Assembly (NCBI GenBank): GCA_963575745.1 | Contig: CAUYUJ010017839.1 | Coordinates: 144,428 to 208,427, forward strand | Direction of reading: 5' to 3' | Source of the DNA: Prorocentrum cordatum | Lineage: Eukaryota > Sar > Dinophyceae > Prorocentrales > Prorocentraceae | DNA: 64,000 nucleotides | Shown here: one piece after another, positions 56,484-64,000 of the stretch | Layout of the letters: each line of letters opens with the position of its first letter | How positions within the stretch are numbered: position 1 is the first letter of the stretch | Program-made: the position numbers and the translations under genes | The notes under the pieces: model-generated | Seen by the model: the letters and a program-made list of their open reading frames with translations, nothing else | Database searches by the model: none | What the model was told of the DNA's origin: nothing

Positions 56484-56622
56484 AACTCGGAAGTCCGCGC
56501 GGATTTCTCGGATCGGCGCTGGACCCCCTTCCCTGGCGCGCGGAACGCGCCAGGGGCGGCGCCGGAGGCGCCGCCGGGGGGCCCCAGCGCCGATCCGAGA
56601 GATCTGCGCGGACCTCTGAGTT
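56484..56622. repeat. 139 bp T-shaped inverted repeat
   Basis: Outer arms 56484-56528 and 56577-56622 pair over about 45 bp with four to six mismatches. Between them are two adjacent perfect hairpins, CCTGGCGCGCGGAACGCGCC (stem of 9) at 56532-56554 and GGCGGCGCCGGAGGCGCCGC (stem of 8-9) at 56556-56576. Folded, it forms a stem with two side arms. No coding content. Confidence 0.85.
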
Positions 56623-56972
56623 GTCATGTCTGTGTCACTCTTTTCTCCCCTAGTGCCTTCTCCAGTCGAACTCGGCTGCAGGCCCCCACGCTCGCCCCCG
56701 ACACCCCTCGAGGCCCTCAATGGGGCGGGCCCAGGTTCGCCATCGCTGGGACGTCCATTCCCTGTGTTTTTTTTGGGTCTAGTGCGTGGCTTTTTCGCCA
56801 AATGATCAAGGATGCTCCTCGATGGCCCTCGCCGAAGGAAAAATGCACACGTCCGAGCGATGCCAAGCAGGAGGGGGCTCGCCCGCGAGCAAGGGGCCGC
56901 AGCCAACGGCAGTGGGGCCCGCCCCCAGGACGCCCCCTGAGGCAGCGCCAAGGAGGAGGCCCCCGAGGAGCA

Positions 56973-57128
56973 CCTGACATGATGGGCATGTCTTCCACCA
57001 CCACTACCACCATAAGCTGGAGGGGGAGGGGGTCCTCCTCCTCCTCCTCCTCCTCCTCCTCCTCCTCCTCGTCCGTCCCCCCTCCAACTTATGGTGGTGG
57101 TGGTGGAAAGCAGGCCCATCATGGCAGG
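56973..57128. mobile_element. Inverted-end element with (TCC)n centre
   Basis: Left arm CCTGACATGATGGGCATGTC, then TTCCACCACCAC and ATAAGCTGGAGGGGG, mirrors the right arm ending at 57128 over about 50 bp. The loop is a TCC microsatellite (57036-57070). 57129-57330 has nothing recognised. Confidence 0.8.
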
Positions 57129-57329
57129 CCCTGCAAGGAAACCGCAGCACGTTCGACCATCATGACGCGTTCCAGGGGCCGTTCCTTGTGATCCGCGACA
57201 GCGCCCGAGACCGTTCCCCCCCTGGTCACGTCACGATTCGCGCCGGCGCCGTTTGGGAATGAGCTATTATTGGGCATTCTCAGACGGCTCCAGCGCGAAT
57301 CGCGACGCGACCAGAACCCGTCCCCTCCT

Positions 57330-57440
57330 CCTCGTCCTCCTCCTCGAGCTCCTCCTCCTCCTCCTCCTCCTCCTCCTCCTGCTCATCCCCCTCCTCTTCC
57401 TCCTCCTCCTCCTCCTCCTCCTCCTCCTCCTCCTCCTCCT
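57330..57440. repeat. (TCC)n microsatellite
   Basis: TCC run that opens composite block B, as at 4680-4718 for block A. Confidence 0.95.
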
Positions 57441-58252
57441 CCATTCCTTTCCCTTATGAATAATTTCTCCCTGTCGCACCCCGAGGCCGGTCGAAGGGGC
57501 AGGCCGGGCGTTTCGCCTGAGACCTCCTCACCATTTATGACCGTGAAGCTTAACAACTGACAGCAACTTCACAGATGGAGTGCGGGTCGTTTTCAACATG
57601 TGGCTCTCGCCCTACCGCCGCGCACATTCGTTTTTTGTTGGAAAAACAAAAGCTTCGCGGTTTGAGGGCAGGTCGTTTTCAAAATGTGGTTCCCGCCATA
57701 GCGCTGCGCACATTCGTTCTAAAAAGTGGCAAGCGTTTGGCGGATTGAGGGCGGGTCGTTTTCAAAATGTGGTGCTCGCCTTAGCGCCACGCACATTCGT
57801 TTCCCCTAAAAGAGCAAGAGCTTCAAGGATTGAGGGCGGGTAGTTTTCAAAATGTAGCACTCGCGCGCACATTCGTTCTCAAAGTTTGCAAGATGCTCAC
57901 GGATTGAAGGCGGCTCCTTTTCAAAATGTGGTTCTCGCCTCAACGCCGCGCACATTCCGTTTTTTAACATTGCAAGATTGTCACGGGCTCCCATGGTCAA
58001 CGTACCAGAAATTCGGTTTCGGAGCGGCTCGAGGTGCAACAGTTACGTTGACTTGCGGCGTTACAGTCCCAAGAACGGCGTTCTGGCACGATTCGGGATC
58101 GTCAAAACGTAACAGTCAGGTTGGTCCGTGGCGTTGCAGTCCCGAGAATAATGATTTTGCACGCTTCAGTCATTTTCAAACAGCTTCCTACGAGGCAGTC
58201 CCCTCAGTGGAACTGAACCAGCATCATTGATGACTCTTCGGTTTACACTGGT
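57441..58252. repeat. Composite repeat block B with ~80 bp minisatellite
   Basis: Same parts, order and orientation as block A (4719-5745): CCATTCC junction, GGCCGGGCGTTTCGCCTGAG leader, five to six minisatellite units (57565-57965), GTCAACGTACCAGA/AACAGTTACGTTGA tail, and a terminal ACTGGTCC passing into a TCC run. It is about 200 bp shorter because of fewer units and a shorter tail. Confidence 0.85.
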
Positions 58253-58335
58253 CCTCCTCCTCGTCCTTTTCCTCCTTCTCCTCCTTCTCCTCGTTCTCCT
58301 CCTCCTCCTCCTGCTCCTCCTCCTCCTCCTCCTCA
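58252..58335. repeat. (TCC)n microsatellite
   Basis: TCC run closing block B. Confidence 0.95.
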
Positions 58336-58559
58336 GCCCAAGTCACGCCCGTTCTCGCCAAGGGATGCAAACGCTCTCCAGAAAGTAGCGAAGGAGCGCG
58401 TTTCAGGTCCGCGCGCCTTTTTCTCTGACAATTCTCCAACAAGGAGGCCTCCGAAGCTTGGAGAGAATGCGTTTCGTCGACGCTTGCTTGGGACATATCC
58501 CGCGACACCTCGGAACTGGGGAGAAGCCCCACGCATCCAGCGCGCCCAAAGAACTGTTT

Positions 58560-58850
58560 CGGGCGCTCGGGTTTGCTTCGAGCTGTTCTAATGTGATGCG
58601 AGTTGCTCTCTTGGGCGTTGCAGTGATTTGCACTGCGTGCTGATACATTGCATGACATTGCATTGCGTGATCTGCTTCACTTCGCTTTGCTCTGCGTTGG
58701 TTTGCCCTGTCTTGTTTTACATTGCTTGGTTTTGCTATGTAGTTCTGTTTTCCTTCGGATATCAGGTCACCGAATCGGAATAAAGTGCGTTGCGCTGACT
58801 TGGACTTCATTGCATTTCGTTTCATATGCGTTGTTTGGGGCATGCTGCTA
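58560..58850. repeat. Degenerate TTGCx repeat
   Basis: Phrases GCATTGCGTG, TTCGCTTTGCTCTGCGTTGG and TACATTGCTTGGTTTTGC; the reverse-complement relative of the GCAAx array at 27225-27480. 58336-58560 and 58850-59094 show no gene. Confidence 0.6.
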
Positions 58851-59094
58851 GCCATACGTTGTGCTTCATTGCTTTCAAGGAGGCTCCTCCAAAGACGGAC
58901 GGCCTCGAAGAAACCGGGGCGCGCATCCGCAAGGAGTCTGGTCTGGGTTTGAAGAAAAGCACCAGCGCTCTTACACGGAATACGATTGGCAGGGAGGACC
59001 CTTTAGGCAGAGCACGACTGGAAATACCTCATCGTTTTTGCGCACCCCTCAGCGACATGAAACGTGGTGTATCCTTTTATTTGATCCCGTCGTC

Positions 59095-59892
59095 CTCCCC
59101 ATAAAGGAACTGGATGATGTCGTTGGCTCCATTTCGCGAGGTCCCGTCGTAGTGGCACCTCAACGTCTCCATCGACTTGACCAAACGTCTCTGAATATAC
59201 CCTGTTTCTGATGTCTTACAAGCGGTGTCAATGACTCCTTCGCGACCGCCCATGGCGTGCATCCACACCTCTTGCGGCGTGAGGCCTGCCAAGTACGAAT
59301 TCTCAACGAAGCCCCGGGATTCTGCGCCGTAGTCGTCCTTGGTAAAGTGAGGCAGCGTTCTGTCGTTGAAGCCGTACCTTATGCGAGAACCCTCCACGTT
59401 CTGCTGACCGACGCAAGCAATAATCTGGGCGATATTAATGGGCGAACCCTTGCTGCCTGCATTCACCATCGAGATGATATTGTTACGCTCGTCCAGAGAA
59501 CTGGAACCGATATTGCCAGCGTCCTCCCGGGCCGCGTTCAGACGCTGATTGACTTTCGCCTCGAAGGACTGGTACATTGTCTTGCCGGGCTGAGTCTCCA
59601 GCTTCCCACGCTGAGCGTCGGCCAGAATGTTCCTCACCTCGGCCTTTGCCTGCTTCAACGTCTTCTCCACGCTCAGGAGGGTCTCGTCGTTGGCAATGAT
59701 GTCGGCGACGCCGCAGGAGAAGCCGTTGTGCGTCAACCACTGGTTGACCATCTTCTGGATGAACGACAGGAAGTCGCGGCACACCTCGGGGCCGCCGTCC
59801 AGCCACAGCAGGTGCAGCAAGGAGCCGGAGCTCGAGCCGACCGTCTTCTTGCAGACGATGCCAGAGAGCAGCTGACCGTTTTGGATGACCAC
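59095..59892 (-). CDS. RPB1: RNA polymerase II largest subunit, funnel and bridge-helix exon
   Basis: 266 codons, [20 protein letters not shown] to [10 protein letters not shown]. It contains the funnel region and the bridge-helix region: [60 protein letters not shown] and [11 protein letters not shown]. The bridge helix spans the cleft next to the active site and helps move the template. All strongly conserved residues seen are intact and there is no stop. The acceptor is TTGCAAG before GTG; the exon ends GGGGAG and the intron starts GACGAC (GA donor). The next 23 codons are at 54957-54889. Confidence 0.98.
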
Positions 59893-60043
59893 CTTGCAAT
59901 AGGGCTGGACCTAAACGTTGTGTTTCGTTTTGTTCTCGTTCTGTTGTTCGTTTTGGTCTACCTGTTTTTCTGTACCTCCCTCCCAATACAAAAAACCAAA
60001 CGCAACCGAAGTCCAGCAAAACAGCGTTTAGGTCCAGCCCTGC
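59893..60043 (-). mobile_element. 151 bp intron that is an introner-like inverted-end element
   Basis: The RPB1 intron consists almost entirely of a small element with perfect 17 bp terminal inverted repeats, AGGGCTGGACCTAAACG at 59901-59917 and its complement at 60025-60041. CCTTGCA occurs at 59892-59898 and again at 60043-60049, as expected of a target-site duplication. On the sense strand this duplication, TGCAAGG, supplies the AAG-G at both splice junctions. The donor is GC (AAG followed by GCAGGG). Known introners in dinoflagellates and other algae have this design. Confidence 0.85.
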
Positions 60044-61178
60044 CTTGCAGTCGCTTGCCGCGAAGTCTTTCTCGTCCTTCTTGTTCTTGGACGCGATGGC
60101 AGACTCGCGCTGCATCGACAAGGTGTTGGGCAGCAGCAGCGAGAACAGCTGCTTACCCGTCCACATCTCCTTGGGCTTCAAGATCGCAGGAGTCGGAAGG
60201 GTGCCGTCCCAGTGTGGCACCCACATCAAGATGTTCATGGCGATGTCCTTCTCCATGAACGTGTCCCGCTTGGTGTACTTGGCGACAGCCAAAAGACTGT
60301 CCTGCACCATCGCCATCACTGGCTTGTTCCCCTGTGGCGAAGTGAGCATCCGTGGGTTCAGCATGAGGTGCTTGATCTCGGAACGGGTCTCGTGGGATTG
60401 CGCCAAGTGCAGGTTCATCTCATCACCATCGAAATCTGCGTTGTACGGGGGAGTGACAGAAAGGTTGAAGCGCAGAGTGGAGAAAGGCATCACCTTCGCG
60501 CGATGCCCCATCATGGACATCTTGTGCAAGGACGGCTGCCGGTTGAAGATGACATAGTCTCCGTCTAACATGTGCCGCTCGACCCTCCACCCGAGCCGCA
60601 GCTCGACTAGCGAGAGGTCGCTCACGAAGCGCAAATCGACGCGACTGCCGTCGTCCCGGACGACGTATCGCGCCCCGGGCCACGTCGTCGGCCCGTTCTT
60701 GACGAGCTTCTTCATCTTCTCCATGTTGTGGGGCGTGACCCGCTCCGGAAACGTAAGGTTGAGCGCGATCGACCTCGGGACGCCGACCTGCTCGGTGTTC
60801 AGGTTCGGGTCCCCGCCGATGACGCTGCGCGCGCAGTAGTCGACCCGCTTCCCCATCAGCGTGCCTCTCAGGCGGCCCTCCTTGGACTTCAGCCTCTCGC
60901 GGATCGACTTCAGCGGCCGCTTCGACTTGGTCTGGGCCTGGGGGACTCCGATGATGTTGTTGTCGCTCAGCGTGAAGATGTGCCACTGGAGCAGCTTCGA
61001 GAACTCCATCACAATGTGCTCGCCAGCCCCTGCCTCGACCTGCGTCTTCACCATGTTGTTGACCTTGATGATCTCGACAAACTTCGCCGTGATGTCGTCC
61101 TCGCTGCGGGCGGCGCCCATGGCGATCGACGGGCGTATCGCAGGGGGCGGGACGGCCATGTGCGTCAAGATCCGCCGA
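60044..61178 (-). CDS. RPB1: RNA polymerase II largest subunit, active-site exon
   Basis: One base plus 378 codons, from [20 protein letters not shown] to [12 protein letters not shown]. It holds the [18 protein letters not shown] switch region, [52 protein letters not shown] and the absolutely conserved [12 protein letters not shown] (about 60412-60447), whose three aspartates hold the catalytic magnesium. These features, and the lack of Pol I or Pol III signatures, point to the Pol II subunit. The upstream acceptor is less sure: CGGGAG before T is the only one of the set not followed by G. The amino-terminal clamp and zinc sites were not found in 61179-64000. Confidence 0.96.
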
Positions 61179-61409
61179 CTCCCGCTTGCTCGGGGTGGGA
61201 AAGCGCGCGACGTGTTTGGCTGCCCCCCCCCCCCCGTTTCCCCCGCTTCCCCAGCCCTCTTCCCCGTCCGCCCTCCCCCCTCCTGTGCGAGCTCAGCAAG
61301 CGAGCCGCCAGGAAGGCGCAATCTGCTCCACACCATACGCGCTGCAGCCGATGTGCCGTCATGGCACGGCATATCCGTTGGCTCGGGGCTCCAGAATCGC
61401 GTTCATGAG

Positions 61410-61480
61410 GGGGGTCTCTCTCTCTCTCTCTCTCACTCTCTCTCTATATCTATATATATATATACATAAATATAAATGTA
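61410..61480. repeat. (CT)n(TA)n microsatellite
   Basis: TCTC run followed by a TATATA tract. 61179-61409 is G/C-run intron or upstream sequence with no recognised gene. Confidence 0.93.
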
Positions 61481-61617
61481 TGTAAATTGAACTACACACT
61501 GGGGGAAAACGACAAACAAGCTGTTTTTCCTGAATGCTGAAGGTATTTTTCAAACAAACAACGCGGCATGGAGAAACATACCCGCCCCTCTCATTCACGT
61601 TCGAGAAGCGAGGGGGG

Positions 61618-61853
61618 TTGAACAGGGACCGACCGTCCCAGCATTCCTGCAGTCCTACCACGAAATGTTCTTAGAACCCAAAAATGCTCTAAGAACAATA
61701 ACAATGTTCATATAACATAAGCCCGATGTGTTAGAACAAGACAGTCCCAGCCAGAGATGTTCTAACAGCATCTCGTGGAAACCACCACAGGTTCTTAGAA
61801 CATTGTTTGGTGGGGCTACAGGCGAGCCAGGACGCTTCGCCACTGCTTGAAGC
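61618..61853. repeat. Dispersed repeat with TTCTTAGAA dyads, copy 2
   Basis: Same order as copy 1 at 25343-25577, from TTGAACAGGGACCGACCGTC to GGACGCTTCGCCACTGCTTG. It is framed by direct repeats AACAAACAACGCGGCATGGA (61553 on) and AACAAACAACGCGACATGAA (61866 on), suggesting it sits inside a longer duplicated unit. Confidence 0.85.
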
Positions 61854-61904
61854 TATTCTTTCACAACAAACAACGCGACATGAAGAAACATATTCAAGAA
61901 GAGT

Positions 61905-62330
61905 CCGAACCGAACCGGTAACCGTGAACCGGCGGCTCCTGCAACCGAACCGCCCGAACCGGAGCCCGAACCGGCCCGGCTGAAACCGGACCGGGCGGTT
62001 CGAACCGAACCGGCCAGTCGAAACCGGCCCGAACGGCAAGCCCGAACCGGGTGGAACCGAACCGGGCCCCGGGACTCCCCACCGGCCCAAGAAAGCCCCC
62101 CGGTGCCGGCACCCCCCCCCCCGGTGCCGGCCCCCCCCCCCGGTCAGGCACCCCCCCCCCGTGCGGCACGCCCCCCCCCCGGTGCCGGCCCCCCCCCCAC
62201 CCCCCCCCCGGTGCCGGCCCCCCCCCCCGTTGCGGCACCCCCCCCCCGGTGCCACCCCCCCCCCCCGGCACCCCCCCCCCCCCCCCCCCCGGTGCCGGCA
62301 CCCCCCTCGGGGGTGCAGCAGGGCGCGGGG
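61905..62330. repeat. GAACCG repeat and poly-C/GGTGCCGG repeat
   Basis: 61905-62065 is a degenerate GAACCGGNCCGAACCG repeat. 62100-62310 consists of C-runs of 9-20 separated by GGTGCCGG, GTGCGGCA or GTTGCGGCA. In transcript sense the second part is G-runs with a period near 25 bp, a strong G-quadruplex candidate. Confidence 0.9.
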
Positions 62331-62354
62331 GGGGGCAGCCCGACGCGGATTGCG

Positions 62355-62555
62355 GACGCACCCCCTGCGCACCCACTCAGACGTCCAGACAGTGCCACGC
62401 CTGCCGTGCCCTGCTAGTCTGCAGCGGATAGAGACCGGATAGCGCCCCCACCCCCTGCGCACCCCCTGTGGTGTCGAGAAAGTGCCACGCCTGCTGTGCC
62501 TGGACGAGAAGCGCGCATAGCGCCCCCACCCCCTGCGCACCCCCTATGGTGCCAC
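62355..62555. repeat. ~80 bp tandem repeat
   Basis: Two and a half units, each with GCGCCCCCACCCCCTGCGCA, a CCCC(T/A)... step and AGTGCCACGCCTGC. The junction copies start near 62439 and 62519. Confidence 0.8.
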
Positions 62556-62564
62556 GGGCGTGTG

Positions 62565-62920
62565 TGTGATGTGGTGTGTGTGTGTGATGTGGTGTGTGTG
62601 TGGGTGCGGGTGTGGGTGTGGGTGTGCGCGTGTGTTGTCTGATGTGTGTCGTGTGGTGTATGTGTGTGGTATGTGTGTGGTGCGTGCGTGGTGTTGTGTG
62701 GCGTGTGTTGTCTGGGAGGCGAGGACCCCCTCTTCCCTCCCTCCTCCCTCCCTCCTCCTCCTCCTCCTCCTCCTCCTCCTCCTCCTCCTCCTCCTCCTCC
62801 TCCTCCTCCTTCCCCCTCCCTCCTCCTCCTCCTCCTCCTCCTCCTCCTCCTCCTCCTCCTCCTCCTCCTCCTCCTCCTCCTCCTCCTCCTCCTCCTCCCT
62901 CCTCCTCCCTCCTCGAGGGG
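62565..62920. repeat. (TG)n then (TCC)n microsatellites
   Basis: TG with GTGGTG variants (62565-62720), then TCC with two breaks (62745-62920). 62921-63230 has no recognised gene. Confidence 0.96.
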
Positions 62921-63231
62921 CGCCCAGCTCGACTCACGAACTCCCGCGCCCGCTGCCGTGGCCTCGCCGCGAGGCCGCAGACAGCCCCTCCCTGCTCCTC
63001 CCTGCTCCTCCTCTCCCCCTCGGTGAAAGGATTTGCAGTCCACGGCACTGCTTGGATCTGCTGGAAGTGCGGGGCCAAGCGGCGTGCGATTCAACCTAAA
63101 AGCGCCGGCCCTGACAGGGAAGGGGGAAGATAGACCTGGAGGGAATTCATAATGAGGGGGCGATCAGACAGAAAAGAGGGAGGGGGGGATGCATAGACAT
63201 AGGGAGGGGGCGCTCACCTACACGTAATTAG

Positions 63232-64000
63232 TCAGGGAGGACAGGGGGCATGGCGCCGCTGGGCCCCCTCGGGCTCGGGCTCCCTCGGCCTCTTCTTGGC
63301 GGGCCGGCTGCTCCGGCGCCACGGGTCCTCGGCGGCCAAACGCCTGTCGACCTCGGCCCACGCTTCCGCCACCGCCTCGCTCTGCTTTTTCGACTTCGCC
63401 CGTTCGACGTCCGACAGGCGGAGCTCGTCGCACGCCTCCCTGAAGTAGAGCTGGCGGCGCGCGTTCGTCCGGCTGCGCTTCTCGTCCGGTGTCTCCTGCG
63501 CGGCGTCGGGGGCGGCGCGCGGGCCCGCCCGCGGAGTCTGCGGGGAGGCGCCGGTGGGCGAACGGCCGCGTCCAGCGGCCGGACGCGCCGCCGCCGCTCG
63601 CGGGTCTGCCGCCAGCACCTGGAGACACCGCAGCTGGCGGGTGTCCCGCCAGCTGCGCTCCGCCGGGGCGGCGGCGGCCAGAGCCTGCGGGCGGTCGGCG
63701 GCCGCGGCGCCCGCTGCCGAGGGCATGCCCGGCGCAGCCTCGCGTGGCGACCCGGGGCTGCCCGGCGCGGCGGCGGGGCCGCTCGGGGCCGGCCGCGCAG
63801 CGCTCGCGGGGGCCGCGGGGGCGGCGAGGCGGCTGCCAGCGGCCGCGGCGGCTGCGGCCGGCCAGCGGCGGTGGAACTCAGAGGAGCTCCGGGTAGCTGC
63901 CAACGGCCGCGCCGGCGGCTCCGCCGTGGCGCACCCGCGGCGGGCGGTCGGCCGAGCCGCCGCCGCCGCCGCCGCCGCCGCCGCCTGCGCGAAGGCGTCC
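63232..64000 (-). CDS. Alanine-rich hypothetical open frame, 5' end off the window
   Basis: Open from the right edge to a stop at 63232, at least 255 codons. It begins with poly-Ala from a GCC run (63957-63985), continues through an Ala/Pro-rich region, and has a more structured charged carboxy-terminal part: RSRTNARRQLYFREACDELR, LSDVERAKSKKQSEAVAEAW and AEVDRRLAAEDPWRR, then a basic KKRPREPEPEG that resembles a nuclear import signal. It does not match RPB1. High GC makes long frames likely by chance, so coding status is uncertain; it could be the end of a neighbouring gene, or an exon or intron piece of the RPB1 locus. Confidence 0.4.
   Translation of the reverse strand, partial: DAFAQAAAAAAAAAARPTARRGCATAEPPARPLAATRSSSEFHRRWPAAAAAAAGSRLAAPAAPASAARPAPSGPAAAPGSPGSPREAAPGMPSAAGAAAADRPQALAAAAPAERSWRDTRQLRCLQVLAADPRAAAARPAAGRGRSPTGASPQTPRAGPRAAPDAAQETPDEKRSRTNARRQLYFREACDELRLSDVERAKSKKQSEAVAEAWAEVDRRLAAEDPWRRSSRPAKKRPREPEPEGAQRRHAPCPP

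Noticed and set aside
59257-60258. 333-codon plus-strand frame
   Set aside because: Antisense shadow of the RPB1 exons at 59095-59892 and 60044-61178.

Overview
The window is nuclear DNA from a eukaryote, most probably a dinoflagellate. The evidence is (i) one gene on the minus strand whose introns start with GA or GC at least as often as GT and almost all end in AG followed by G, (ii) a decayed Ty1/copia-type retrotransposon whose integrase, reverse transcriptase and RNase H pieces resemble the copia elements common in dinoflagellates, (iii) a non-LTR retrotransposon tail with a cysteine/histidine knuckle, and (iv) very heavy trinucleotide microsatellite load. The species cannot be told from the sequence alone.

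The organising feature is one very long gene, RPB1, the largest subunit of RNA polymerase II. It runs right to left across nearly the whole window. I place 13 exons on the minus strand: 60044-61178, 59095-59892, 54889-54957, 30360-30458, 21167-21220, 20491-20606, 19095-19470, 18441-18530, 17920-18024, 13116-13217, 7433-7525, 4441-4550 and 614-719. Their phases agree at every junction and together they encode roughly 1080 residues, from the segment just before the active site through the bridge helix, trigger loop and downstream domains. The amino-terminal zinc-binding part and the carboxy-terminal part (including any heptad tail) lie outside the window or were not found.

Layout: 1-20 kb holds the eight downstream exons in a matrix of (TCC/GGA)n and (ATC)n microsatellites, minisatellites, small terminal-inverted-repeat elements, a LINE fragment and a 2.7 kb palindromic satellite block (8.4-11.1 kb). 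20-30 kb has three exons, (TG)n tracts and interspersed repeats. 31.3-54.3 kb is a block bounded by two ~355 bp direct repeats that look like LTRs; it sits inside a single 24.4 kb RPB1 intron and contains a broken copia polyprotein (53-42.6 kb) followed by about 11 kb of non-repetitive, coding-like but unrecognised sequence. 54.4-61.2 kb carries the three large or upstream exons, separated by repeats and by one 151 bp intron with perfect 17 bp inverted ends and 7 bp direct repeats (an introner-like element). 61.2-64 kb is repeats plus one alanine-rich open frame running off the right edge.

Nearly all other long open frames are translations of microsatellites and are not reported as genes. No tRNA, rRNA, spliced-leader, CRISPR or bacterial-type feature was recognised.
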